In this document: in pieces, positions 17,534-27,058 of the stretch
Numbering within the stretch: position 1 is the first letter of the stretch
Layout of the letters: every line of letters starts with the position of its first letter
Assembly (NCBI RefSeq): GCF_000807855.2
Contig: NZ_JRYR02000001.1
Span: forward strand, 2,110,909-2,157,327
Direction of reading: 5' to 3'
Source of the DNA: Flammeovirga pacifica
GTDB lineage: Bacteria > Bacteroidota > Bacteroidia > Cytophagales > Flammeovirgaceae
Length of the DNA: 46,419 bases
Notes under the pieces: model-generated
What the model was told of the DNA's origin: nothing
The model's database searches: none
The model's input: the letters and a program-made list of their open reading frames with translations, nothing else
Translations under genes and position numbers: made by a program

Positions 17534-17625
17534 TTACGTAATTCCTAGTTATTTGATATATTACAAGAGCAATACTACGTACTTTTACTTAATTATAAAA
17601 ATAAGTACGTATATTTTTTACGTAA
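17534..17625 (-). promoter_or_regulatory. cluster of four TACGTA palindromes upstream of narK
   Basis: TTACGTAA at 17534-17541, TACGTACTT at 17576-17584, AAGTACGTA at 17603-17611 and TTACGTAA at 17618-17625. The middle two form a perfect 9-bp inverted repeat with 18 bases between. Such density of a C+G-containing palindrome in A+T-rich DNA is unlikely by chance. One more ATACGTAA lies upstream of the Crp/Fnr gene. Binding by that regulator is inferred, not shown. Confidence 0.5.
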
Positions 17626-17650
17626 TCACATGTATAGATTAGATAAAATC

Positions 17651-17686
17651 ATAAAAAAACTCTTTACACCTACGTATAAAGAGTTT
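17651..17686 (-). terminator. terminator of the recombinase-like gene
   Basis: A perfect 10-bp stem AAACTCTTTA (17657-17666) / TAAAGAGTTT (17677-17686) has a loop that contains TACG. On the minus strand a T-run follows. It lies 39 bases after the stop of the recombinase-like gene and separates it from narK. Confidence 0.85.
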
Positions 17687-17724
17687 CATTACTTAGAAAT
17701 TTAGGTAAATAGTTACCTATTTAT

Positions 17725-18402
17725 TTAAGCGAATTCTATTTCATTATTTATTTCCTTTTCTTCTTGATGAAGTTGTCCCGTTTCATTTTGATCGGTAGAT
17801 AAATCTAAAACAGTTTGTTCTGCTTTAAATTCTCTTAGTCTTTTTCTAACTCTTGAAACTTGTGTTTTACCCACCCCTGTTAATTCGGAAATATCTTTTG
17901 TTGTCAAGCCAGATTCTAAAGCTTCAATTACCTCTTTATTTCTTTCAGCCCAACGTTCGAAGTTCATTTTTCTTCCCTTTTTCCCTCCTTTGTATTTCCC
18001 TTCTGCTTTGGCTCTTGCAATACCTTCTACTGTTTTTTCTTGTACTTGATATTCTTTCATATGAAGTACTGTTTTCAAAGCACTAATTACACTTTGAACA
18101 CCAGCATTAGCATGTACCTCCTCAACTCCAAATTTTTGGATATTAATTACGGCTTCAGTTTTTAATAAAGCTTCTAAACCATTCAGAATATCCACAGGAT
18201 TGTCTCCTAATTTATCAATATCGCCAATATTAAGAACATCATCTGCTGTAAGCATTTCAAGTAATTCTTGAGCTCTAGGACGTTCAATAAAAGGTAGGGT
18301 AACAGGACATTTATCTATAAAAGGTTTTCCTTTTATTTTTGCCTGTTGTTGAAATTTTGCAGTTGCAACAGTAGAAACACGGAGATACGTATAAATTGCC
18401 AT
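17725..18402 (-). CDS. serine-recombinase (resolvase)-like protein with degenerate active site
   Basis: This 225-residue protein has a resolvase N-terminal fold (about 1-140) and a C-terminal helix-turn-helix (about 165-190, TTKDISELTGVGKTQVSRVR). YLRVST keeps R8 and the nucleophile-position S10 at the same numbers as gamma-delta resolvase, and R41 matches the conserved R45. But the D-R-L-G-R block reads DIDKLGDN (63-67), replacing R68 by Lys and R71 by Asp, and the E-R pair reads EY (117-118), replacing R125 by Tyr. Strand exchange is therefore doubtful, and a DNA-binding regulatory role is more likely. An acidic tail (about 195-225) is unusual. It lies between narK and the Crp/Fnr gene with its own terminator. 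Confidence 0.8.
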   Translation of the reverse strand: MAIYTYLRVSTVATAKFQQQAKIKGKPFIDKCPVTLPFIERPRAQELLEMLTADDVLNIGDIDKLGDNPVDILNGLEALLKTEAVINIQKFGVEEVHANAGVQSVISALKTVLHMKEYQVQEKTVEGIARAKAEGKYKGGKKGRKMNFERWAERNKEVIEALESGLTTKDISELTGVGKTQVSRVRKRLREFKAEQTVLDLSTDQNETGQLHQEEKEINNEIEFA

Positions 18403-18539
18403 ACTTATTGTTTGCTATTTATGTAAAGCTAAAAAACACATTGTAGAGTGTAATAACAAAACACATTTTAATAAAAAAAATTCAGTTTACAATAAAATAC
18501 GCTATACTATTTATAAAATAATATAGAAATAGCTGAAAA

Positions 18540-19250
18540 CTAACTATCTAAGAAAAAGTTATGCTCAGCAATTTCTTTTTTCAGTTTATCTAATTCTAAA
18601 ATTCCAATTTTTTTGCCCACTGCAGTTAAAACACCTTCCTTTTTTAAAGAAGAAATTACCCTTATCACTTGTTCGTCTGTAGTTCCCGCAAAATCGGCAA
18701 TTTCTTTTCTTGATAATTGAATATTCAATAAATTCTTATTTTGCCCAAACTTTCTATTCATATAAAGTATAGCATCAATAACCTTTTCTCTCACAGTCAT
18801 TTGTGCTATTTTTTTGACTTTATTTTCTGATCTATTTAACTCTTCGGCATAAAATAACATCATTGAATAGCAAAGTGATGGTACTTTTTGTAACATCTCT
18901 TTTATGGTATCAGTAGAGAAATTACATAGTACAACATCTTCAAGAGCAACAGCACTTATATGGTAAAACTGCCCTACCCCAAAACCTCTATGTCCGATAA
19001 TTTCCCCATCATGACAAAGCCTTACTATTTGTTCTTTTCCATTAATACCTGTCTTTCCCACTTTCACTTTACCTTTTTGCACAAAATAAAGTCCGTGAAC
19101 AGGAGCCCCTTCTAATATAAAAGGTTGACCTTTTTTAGCCTTCAAACTTAATTTCTTTTCTAAATAAGGAGCTGCCTCTTCTACTAAGGCGTTTTGTTTA
19201 ATAATGCAAGTTTCATTAGGACAAGATCGACAGTCGATTTTGGTATTCAT
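18540..19250 (-). CDS. Crp/Fnr-family transcriptional regulator
   Basis: This 236-residue regulator has a cyclic-nucleotide-type beta-barrel (about 25-140), a long dimer helix and a C-terminal winged helix (about 150-225, LSRKEIADFAGTTDEQVIRV). The N-terminus carries a cysteine cluster C7-x2-C10-x4-C15, resembling Fe-S-binding Fnr proteins, with other cysteines at 79 and 110. An oxygen, nitric-oxide or redox signal is therefore plausible. The recognition helix reads EQVIR where E. coli Fnr has ETISR, so the DNA site should differ from the Fnr box. Neighbouring narK supports a role in nitrate respiration or nitrosative stress. The regulator and the recombinase-like gene are 137 bp apart on the same strand. 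Confidence 0.92.
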   Translation of the reverse strand: MNTKIDCRSCPNETCIIKQNALVEEAAPYLEKKLSLKAKKGQPFILEGAPVHGLYFVQKGKVKVGKTGINGKEQIVRLCHDGEIIGHRGFGVGQFYHISAVALEDVVLCNFSTDTIKEMLQKVPSLCYSMMLFYAEELNRSENKVKKIAQMTVREKVIDAILYMNRKFGQNKNLLNIQLSRKEIADFAGTTDEQVIRVISSLKKEGVLTAVGKKIGILELDKLKKEIAEHNFFLDS

Positions 19251-19274
19251 TTGTTAGCGAATTTGACATTTATA

Positions 19275-19324
19275 CTGAGTAATATTTTCGATCGAACTCA
19301 GATGTTCAGATAGTTTATACGTAA
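19275..19324 (-). promoter_or_regulatory. symmetry elements upstream of the Crp/Fnr gene
   Basis: A perfect palindrome TTCGATCGAA (19287-19296) lies between CTGAGT (19275-19280) and ACTCAG (19296-19301), a flanking inverted repeat. ATACGTAA (19317-19324) repeats the TACGTA core seen upstream of narK. All are 25-75 bases before the start. Autoregulation is inferred. Confidence 0.35.
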
Positions 19325-19403
19325 TTATACTTAAAAAAATAAAAATATCCTATTTAGATATTCTATTCATCCATCAACTTGCTGTCCTTCAAAAAAAAGT
19401 AAT

Positions 19404-19439
19404 TAAAAAAAAATGACCCTCCCACAGAGTAGGAAGGCC
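19404..19439 (-). terminator. terminator of the giant protease gene
   Basis: On the minus strand GGCCTTCC pairs with GGAGGGTC (8 bp including G-T wobbles; 19432-19439 and 19415-19422), followed by nine T. It lies 22 bases after the protease stop. Confidence 0.8.
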
Positions 19440-19461
19440 ATTAGATTAACCATTCTAGTGA

Positions 19462-22400
19462 TTATTTTTTTATCATTTTGCCGTATCCAACAAATTGATT
19501 ATCTACCATGATGGCATAGATGTACATTCCAGTATTCAATTTAGAAGCATTGTACTCCACTTTTTGAACTCCAGATGCCATTGTACCTACATTTAGCCTT
19601 TCGACCATTCCACCATTGATATTGTATACAGCAACACTCACATTCCCTTGTTCTTTCAAGTTAAATGAGATTGTTGTTTCTGTCAATACTGGGTTAGGAA
19701 AGTTTTTAACTTCTGACACTAACACATCTTGATCAATAGAAGTTGGACTATCTTGTCCACCAACATTTACTTCAACAGTTTGGATAGTAGATAAACCATC
19801 TTTATCTGTTGCCATAAATGCTACTTCTGTTGAACCAGTAGATATACCAGCCATAAAGAAATATTTACCTGCCATAGTTGCAACTGCAATACCATGATCA
19901 GATGTTGCAATTTCAAATGTCAATTCATCTCCGTCATGATCAATAAATAATTCTTCTGGAGACATTTGAGTAGATTCTCCAACTTTTATATTTACTACCT
20001 CATCACCAATAAACTCAGGAGCTCTATTGATAAGGTTTACATTTACCGTAACCTCATGCATAGTTTTCTCTTCTAATTCATCAGTGGCAGTAACAGAGAA
20101 TTTAAACATATCTCCATCTGCATATTGAGGAGCAATGTTAATTTCATATTTCCCATCAACTTCAGTTGCAGTAACTGAGTTTGTAGGAGATTCTAATCCA
20201 TAAGTAAAAGTATGACCTTCTCTATCCTCTGCCATGAAAGAGATCGTTTTTTCAGTCAATACATCCATATCTAAAGAAGATACAATATCATCACCAAAAG
20301 ATGGGCTTGCATTTTTCTTTAAAGTAACTAAGAATTCTAGTTCAGGATTGAATGGGTCGTTAGTGTATGCTTTTACTGCTGCATAATTATCCACTTTCTT
20401 TGCAAAGGAAGCATCTAATGATACATTGAATGTTGCAGTAGCATCTACTTCTAAGGCTCCTCCTTCAGAGTCAATTTCTAACCAACTACCCGTAATTGGA
20501 TTCTTAGCCATAGCTTTGTTCATCCAACGTAATCCTTCCCAATTTGCATCTGTTGTAATATCTAAGATCCCATCAGTAGTCCAAATGTAGAATGTATTAC
20601 CAATTCTAGATTCTTCAACAACAATACCTTGAGCATATTCAACACCTTGAGAATAAGTAAATACAACAAAGAATCTTTCACCTGGGAAGAAAGTAATCTC
20701 TTCTCCTAAGTCAAAAACGATAAAGTCACCTTCCTCATCAGTACCTAATGTTTCTGTTGTGAATACATTTTCATAAACTTCAGTTGCAGTATTTATATCT
20801 GATCCAACTAAGATATTCACTCTGATATCAGCATTGTCTTTACCATATGGACGGTAATAAGTTTCAACATGTGATAAATTGAAACCGTCTTTTGGAGCAA
20901 CAAATGCTGTACCCACTGACATCTCATCTCCACCATAACCTACAGCTGTTGTAGGAATAGTAGTATCTACATACTTAAGAACTGCATGATAATCATCGTC
21001 GTTTGAAGTAGACTTATTTCTTAAACTTGATAAAGTTGAAGTTGTAGTACTGAATGACTGAATATCACCATTATTGTTTACCGCCATTGGAGCACCGTCT
21101 CTATTAAAATCAATTTCTAATTGATAATCTAAAATAGATTTACCTCCTTCATTAGATACAACTACTGCAAACTGGTCTGTATATTTTGGATCAAGAGAAA
21201 CAAACTCCTTATCCATTGCGTCCCAAGAGAATGCAGATGGCTCATATGCATTTGCAACTAAGTTCACATTCCATTCCATACCTTCAGTATCTACAGATGT
21301 CAATACATCAGTAATAACATCTGGAGTAACAGGAGTCATTGTTGCTCTTAGTTCTATACCTTCACCAGGGTGTACAGTCATTGGGAAATTCCAAAGATCG
21401 TTAATGTTTGTCCAGAAAATTTGTGGTCCCCAGAAACCATCAACAACTTCTTTTACTTCAACGATAGATTGTGTTCCATCATTTAATTTGAAGCTATTAA
21501 TCATGACCTCTTTAGAACCTGAGTTTTTCAAGTTGAAGTATTCAGTATACTGAATATTTGCACCCGCAACCACTTCACCAAACTCAACATCATCAGCTCC
21601 TAACATAATTGTCCCTTCCACATTCAATTGAACAGGAATAGCAATTTGCTCTTTATCTGGAGTGATATTTTGGAAAGTTAAGTTCGTGTTATATTGACCA
21701 TCAATTAATTGAGAAGCATCTACTTTAAATTTCAATGTTTTTTCTTCACCTGCTGCAATAGTCATTTTATGTGAAGGAACATATTCGATAACAAAGCGAT
21801 CTTTTACAATAGCAGAACCAAAGGCTACTTTAGAAGCAGAAGTTCCTGTTGCATTTTCAAGACCAATTGTTGTCTTATTACTCCATCCGTCTACACCATT
21901 TTGATTCTCAACTTTATACTGCATCTTAACTACTCCATCTCTATAGAAGATAGTTTGACACGTTACAAAACCACCAAAGAATGCAAAATTATGCTGATAT
22001 CTTGAATGAGTAACTACTACTTTTTCATCATCGTGGTAAGCATAAATACCTTTAATAGGAGATTCATCTGTAGGGTTAGAAGCTCCTAACATCCATAATG
22101 ATGAGGCCACACCATTGATACCATCTTCCATTGGTAAATCTGTATTGAAAATACCATCATATAAATTGCCTGGTTTTTCAAAAGCTACAACTGCGGCATA
22201 AGCAATCCACATTTCATTGTATTCTTTACCATAGAATTCTACTGGCCAAGGTAACTCGTAAGGTTGCCACCAGAAATCATCTTCACTTTCAAAGTGATTG
22301 ATTCTGTTTTCTTCAGAAATAATATCGATCCACTCAAATTTTGGCGCTTCAGGATCCACTGCACCTTTTAATTCATTTTGGTTCGTTCTCCAAGTGTAAT

Positions 22401-25400
22401 CAAAGTCAGGAACATTACTTACCATTGCTTCATCTTCTACTAAAGATAACCATGAAGCCATTCTTGGAAGAATATCTAAATCTACCAAACCATCTTTGTT
22501 GCTCACAGTTACTTCAAATTCAGTAGACTCTCCTACTTTTAAATTATAGGTATGTGGAGTAACGTCAAGATCAATTGCTGGAGGATTAAGACCTTCTGCA
22601 GAAATATTAATTACATATTCTTTACCATCTGAGTCCATTAAAGTTAAAACATCAGTAAAGTCACCTGCAACTGTTGGGTTAAAGTAAACTTTCATTTGCT
22701 TACCTGATCTTGGATTCAGTGCAAAATCACCAGTAAAATCAACTGAGAAATATGTACCATCAGCTAAAGATGCAGAAGTAATAGAAGTAGCTTTATCTCC
22801 TTTATTAGACATATTCAACATATGTAGGTATTGTCCGCCTAATAATTGTCCACCATAATTGATGTCCATAGTTGATAATTCAATATCCGCAGCCGTGCCA
22901 CCATTAACATCTACAATCACTTTAAAGTGAGATAGAGGCATGTTAGGATCATTACTAAATATCGCTATGTTCTGAACATTATTACCATGTACTAGAGTTT
23001 TAGAATCAATATCAAAATTGATTGTTTTAGAACTACCTACAGCTACTGTACCTTCCAAAGAAGATAAGTTATTGATAATTTTAGATCCAGGGTAATTGAA
23101 TCTTACTCTTACATTTTCCTGTTGTCTTTCAAAAATGAAAGGTACTGGGTTGTTCCAATTATTCTCATAAACTAAGACACCATCCGTTTTATCTGGACTT
23201 TCTGCAGCAATAAAGATATGTTCTAAGTCATATCCTACTTGAGTAACATCATCATATAAAATATCAAAGTTACCACTTGCATAAAGAACAATTTGGAAAG
23301 AAGCTGGTCCATTCCACCATGGTCCCTGTACATTTTTGTACTCAACTACAGTTCTCTCGTCATAGTTTTGAATCCAAATTTCTCCGCCAATACCTAAATC
23401 CATAGCTATATAATACATAGCAGATATATAACCATTTGCTAAATATTCGTAACCTAAACCAGGAGAACTATTAAAGTTATCAGTATCGTCTTTGGCTACA
23501 ATACCATTTTTAGAAACGAACCATTCATTTTGATATTCACCATAGAATGGGAAGTCAAAGTTCATTTTGAACTTTTGCCATTTTAAATTAGGATCATCAA
23601 CAAATGCTGGAGCCACGTTTACAGCACCCTCTTCATTTGCAATAGATACATAATTAGAACCATCCATATCTTCAAAAAGAGTCCATGAATATCCAAATCT
23701 ATGTACATCGTCAGGTAAATTATCAGAATATTGAGGGAAGACATAAGTTAATGGATAAGCACCATTATTTACGATAGTCACCTCTCCAGAATTATCATCT
23801 CCTTTAACTATAGAATAAGTTTGTTCTAAAGGTGTCACTTCAATTTCAGCAGGTTCACCAACAACAGCAAACACGCTAAATGTATGCGTAATACCTGTTG
23901 AAGAAGTTACTGTAATTTCACCATTTACATTACCTGTTTGAGTAGGAGTAAATTTAAGAATTAACTCAGCATTTGATCTAGCATTCACCTCCCAAAGGTT
24001 ACCTTCTAAAGTAAATTGAGGATCAGATGAAGTCACACTTGATACACCAAATTTACCATAACCAAAATTGGATAAGTTGACAGATACTTCTTTATCAAAA
24101 CCTAAAATTACTGAACCAAATTCAACAATAGGCATAGATTTTAATTCAGGTAATCTATCAGTGACATTGATGTTGATAGGTAATTTATATTGATCAGCTG
24201 CTTTATCATTAGACTCTACATTAGTAATGAATTTATAAGTACCATTGATCAATTTCATTGCATCAACATCCACAGTTACTTCCATTGATTCACCAGGAAG
24301 AATCTCACCTTCCATAGGAGAAAGTTTTACTACTTCGCCCAATGTGGCGTTTTTACTTATTAAAGCTTGAGCAAATGCATAACCTTCCGCGTCAAGTGCA
24401 TTTACTAAAGTTTGCCATGTTTTCCCCTCGTCAAAACTTAACCATTGAGAAACATCAGCAGCGTTTTCAGCACCTGGTTCAGCATGAGAAATAGATAAAG
24501 GATAAGTATTACCCGCTTTTGTTTTTACTAATAACCAAACGATACTTCCTTGAGGGAAGAATACTTGTTCGTCAAACTTCACATAATGTGTTTTTTGGAA
24601 ATCGTATCCATAATCAATAGTAGCACTAGTTACTTTCTTAGCTTCTGATAAAATAGCCCCTTGATATATTTCTACTTCAATTGGACCATTTACCATTTCG
24701 TTCAAGAACAACTCTGTATCTGTCAAGTTAAAACCCTCTTCATCAGCAATATGAAATGCAACAGCAGAAGTGTTTGATAAAGTTATATCTTCTTCACCAA
24801 CATTATACATTGGATGAAACCAATTAGAATAAGTCAGTTTTGATGCTACAAACTCCTCCAATACTTCCTCATCCATAGAGAATTTTTTCACCTGAGGAGC
24901 TTGGAATAACTTTACATTTGATTTTCTATGAGATGGAGCCCCTACTTTAGGAAAAGTTGTTGCATATGATTTCCAATCATAATAGAATGAACCTTGATTC
25001 ACGAAAGTACTCCAACGTAAAACACCTTCGCCTTCATTGTTTAACATGAAAGTTTGAGTATCCATTAGTTTAGTTGGATCCAACATAAAATCAACTGAAG
25101 CTACTGGAATTGCAACTGTAGGGCCATTATTAGTAGATGCAGAAATGATATTTGATAATTCAGATTCATTTCCCCAACGATCAAATGATTTAATCACGAA
25201 ATAATACATTTTATTTCCTTCTAAACCATCTATTTCTTTTTTATTCAATTCTGAAGTATCAACAGCACGCATTGTTTCTGTCTTTGCAGACATATAGTTT
25301 TCTGCAGTGATTTCTTCTTCAGAATAATAGATAACATAAGATGCAGGATAACCATCATCTTCATCACTAGGAGTACTCCATGTTAATTCGATAAATACAT

Positions 25401-26985
25401 CTGACGCAATATTAGAAGCAAGATCTGTAATAGCTACTGGACCAATACCTTCATTTTTTACTAATGATTTAGCCGCATCAATTTGTCCATAACCTAGTTT
25501 ACCTTCATACGATTCATTGTATTGATAAATATCATTTGTTGAATTTACTAACTGATTCCATAAGATGTCTGCAGTATATGAAGCCCCACCTAAATGAGAA
25601 ACAGTTAAAGCTGCAACCCCAGCAACGTGAGGACATGCCATAGATGTACCATCTAAATAACCATAATTATTACCAGGCAAAGTACTTAAAATACTACCTT
25701 CATCACCACCAACATAATTATCACCACCAGGTGCAGAAATATGGATCCAATCACCATAATTTGAGTACCAAGCTTTTTTCCATGAAGGACCTGTTGAAGC
25801 TACTGTTAAAGTTTTTTCATAATATCCAGGGTACATTTCACCATCGTAATCATCATTACCTGATGCAAAAATCACGATACCTCCTCTCATTGGAGAACCT
25901 TCATAATCACCTGCTTCCTCGATAAAGTAATCTATACCATCTAAAACAACTTGTTCATAAGAACCTGGAGTAGTATATCCCCATGAGTTTTGAGAAATTA
26001 CCGCTCCATTGTCTGCTGCATAAATGTATGAAGAAGCTACATTACTGTACTGACCACCTAAGATTTGAAGAGACATTAATCTTGCTCCATTTCCTGATCC
26101 ATCACCACCAGCAACACCTGCTACACCAACACCATTATTGGATACTGCAGCTACCGTTCCTCCTACGTGAGTACCGTGAGTCTGTGCAGGAATATCACCT
26201 GATCTATTTGAAAACGAATAACCATAGATGTCATCTACATATCCGTTACCATCATCATCAATTCCGTTACCTGGAATCTCTCCAGTATTTATCCACAAGT
26301 TAGCACGAAGATCCTCATGATTGGTATCAATACCTTCATCATGCACCGAAACAATTACATTTGAATTACCTGTTGTTGTTTTCCAAGCTTCAAACAAATT
26401 AATATCAGCTCCTTCTGTAAATTCAGGTCTTTGCTTTGTATTGTTATAATGCCATTGTTTACCCAGCATAGGGTCATCAAAATCAGAAGTTGATGCTGAA
26501 GTTGCCATCGCAGTAGCTTCTTCAAAAGAGATGCTTCTTTGAGTATACTTTCCATCAATTAACTTCTTTTCCAACATTGGTTCAGCAAACTCCACTTCTG
26601 CAATAGAAGAAAAAGCATGAGTTACTGCTCTAAGGTCTGACTCAGAATTTACTTCCATTTCATACCATAAATGCAAACCATGCTTGATAAGCTTGTGTTC
26701 TGTTTTAGGGTTATAAGGGAAAACCCTTCTCATGTTTGAGGCTTCAAATCGCTTCGCCGTCACATCAAATGCAGATATTCCTAAAGTAGAAATTCCAGAT
26801 CGGTTGTTTTGGAAAGATTGAAGTTGAGGAGACATGTCCTCTGCGAATTTAACGCGAACAACACCTTTGGCAATACCATTTTGGTATACCACAGGTTGAG
26901 GGATCGACTGTGCTGACACTTCTATACCGGCAGTTGCAGCCAACATAGAAAAGACGCCCACAGCAGTCTTCATCATGTAGTTCAT
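19462..26985 (-). CDS. giant subtilisin-like (S8) serine protease with T9SS sorting domain
   Basis: The 2507-residue secreted protein has a signal peptide (ending near EVSAQ, residue 26) and a propeptide, then an S8 catalytic domain (about 205-510) with D216 (VHDEGID), H270 (HGTHVGG) and S448 (GTSMACPHVAG). After it come a fibronectin III domain (about 515-610), several ASPM/Hydin-like beta domains (for example about 985-1080 and 1370-1465) and two related modules with WTLFEDMDG.. and YTWRTNQNEL.. starts, which look like internal duplication. A cadherin-like pair (about 2240-2420) and a T9SS type A sorting domain (last 80 residues, FPNPVLTETTISFNL...GMYIYAIMV) finish the protein. It is probably anchored on or released from the cell surface by T9SS. 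ATG 26976 or 26973 are alternative starts. Monocistronic. Confidence 0.95.
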   Translation of the reverse strand: MNYMMKTAVGVFSMLAATAGIEVSAQSIPQPVVYQNGIAKGVVRVKFAEDMSPQLQSFQNNRSGISTLGISAFDVTAKRFEASNMRRVFPYNPKTEHKLIKHGLHLWYEMEVNSESDLRAVTHAFSSIAEVEFAEPMLEKKLIDGKYTQRSISFEEATAMATSASTSDFDDPMLGKQWHYNNTKQRPEFTEGADINLFEAWKTTTGNSNVIVSVHDEGIDTNHEDLRANLWINTGEIPGNGIDDDGNGYVDDIYGYSFSNRSGDIPAQTHGTHVGGTVAAVSNNGVGVAGVAGGDGSGNGARLMSLQILGGQYSNVASSYIYAADNGAVISQNSWGYTTPGSYEQVVLDGIDYFIEEAGDYEGSPMRGGIVIFASGNDDYDGEMYPGYYEKTLTVASTGPSWKKAWYSNYGDWIHISAPGGDNYVGGDEGSILSTLPGNNYGYLDGTSMACPHVAGVAALTVSHLGGASYTADILWNQLVNSTNDIYQYNESYEGKLGYGQIDAAKSLVKNEGIGPVAITDLASNIASDVFIELTWSTPSDEDDGYPASYVIYYSEEEITAENYMSAKTETMRAVDTSELNKKEIDGLEGNKMYYFVIKSFDRWGNESELSNIISASTNNGPTVAIPVASVDFMLDPTKLMDTQTFMLNNEGEGVLRWSTFVNQGSFYYDWKSYATTFPKVGAPSHRKSNVKLFQAPQVKKFSMDEEVLEEFVASKLTYSNWFHPMYNVGEEDITLSNTSAVAFHIADEEGFNLTDTELFLNEMVNGPIEVEIYQGAILSEAKKVTSATIDYGYDFQKTHYVKFDEQVFFPQGSIVWLLVKTKAGNTYPLSISHAEPGAENAADVSQWLSFDEGKTWQTLVNALDAEGYAFAQALISKNATLGEVVKLSPMEGEILPGESMEVTVDVDAMKLINGTYKFITNVESNDKAADQYKLPININVTDRLPELKSMPIVEFGSVILGFDKEVSVNLSNFGYGKFGVSSVTSSDPQFTLEGNLWEVNARSNAELILKFTPTQTGNVNGEITVTSSTGITHTFSVFAVVGEPAEIEVTPLEQTYSIVKGDDNSGEVTIVNNGAYPLTYVFPQYSDNLPDDVHRFGYSWTLFEDMDGSNYVSIANEEGAVNVAPAFVDDPNLKWQKFKMNFDFPFYGEYQNEWFVSKNGIVAKDDTDNFNSSPGLGYEYLANGYISAMYYIAMDLGIGGEIWIQNYDERTVVEYKNVQGPWWNGPASFQIVLYASGNFDILYDDVTQVGYDLEHIFIAAESPDKTDGVLVYENNWNNPVPFIFERQQENVRVRFNYPGSKIINNLSSLEGTVAVGSSKTINFDIDSKTLVHGNNVQNIAIFSNDPNMPLSHFKVIVDVNGGTAADIELSTMDINYGGQLLGGQYLHMLNMSNKGDKATSITSASLADGTYFSVDFTGDFALNPRSGKQMKVYFNPTVAGDFTDVLTLMDSDGKEYVINISAEGLNPPAIDLDVTPHTYNLKVGESTEFEVTVSNKDGLVDLDILPRMASWLSLVEDEAMVSNVPDFDYTWRTNQNELKGAVDPEAPKFEWIDIISEENRINHFESEDDFWWQPYELPWPVEFYGKEYNEMWIAYAAVVAFEKPGNLYDGIFNTDLPMEDGINGVASSLWMLGASNPTDESPIKGIYAYHDDEKVVVTHSRYQHNFAFFGGFVTCQTIFYRDGVVKMQYKVENQNGVDGWSNKTTIGLENATGTSASKVAFGSAIVKDRFVIEYVPSHKMTIAAGEEKTLKFKVDASQLIDGQYNTNLTFQNITPDKEQIAIPVQLNVEGTIMLGADDVEFGEVVAGANIQYTEYFNLKNSGSKEVMINSFKLNDGTQSIVEVKEVVDGFWGPQIFWTNINDLWNFPMTVHPGEGIELRATMTPVTPDVITDVLTSVDTEGMEWNVNLVANAYEPSAFSWDAMDKEFVSLDPKYTDQFAVVVSNEGGKSILDYQLEIDFNRDGAPMAVNNNGDIQSFSTTTSTLSSLRNKSTSNDDDYHAVLKYVDTTIPTTAVGYGGDEMSVGTAFVAPKDGFNLSHVETYYRPYGKDNADIRVNILVGSDINTATEVYENVFTTETLGTDEEGDFIVFDLGEEITFFPGERFFVVFTYSQGVEYAQGIVVEESRIGNTFYIWTTDGILDITTDANWEGLRWMNKAMAKNPITGSWLEIDSEGGALEVDATATFNVSLDASFAKKVDNYAAVKAYTNDPFNPELEFLVTLKKNASPSFGDDIVSSLDMDVLTEKTISFMAEDREGHTFTYGLESPTNSVTATEVDGKYEINIAPQYADGDMFKFSVTATDELEEKTMHEVTVNVNLINRAPEFIGDEVVNIKVGESTQMSPEELFIDHDGDELTFEIATSDHGIAVATMAGKYFFMAGISTGSTEVAFMATDKDGLSTIQTVEVNVGGQDSPTSIDQDVLVSEVKNFPNPVLTETTISFNLKEQGNVSVAVYNINGGMVERLNVGTMASGVQKVEYNASKLNTGMYIYAIMVDNQFVGYGKMIKK

Positions 26986-27030
26986 AGTAAAGTTTAAATA
27001 ATAAAAACTAGAATTGGTTAAAAAAAACAG

Positions 27031-27058
27031 TTGTACTAAGTCAGTTCAATTGTACTAA
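27031..27058 (-). repeat. direct repeat TTGTACTAA upstream of the protease
   Basis: TTGTACTAA occurs at 27031-27039 and 27050-27058, 19 bases apart (about two helical turns), 46-73 bases before the protease start. The spacing suits an operator pair, but the binding protein is unknown. Confidence 0.35.

Noticed and set aside
17725-18402. Active transposon resolvase
   Set aside because: Three key catalytic arginines are replaced and there is no transposase, res site array or terminal inverted repeat nearby.
25644-26303. Two His/Leu-rich plus-strand frames inside the protease gene
   Set aside because: They are antisense to the S8 catalytic domain; the His/Leu richness mirrors the codon use of the real gene.
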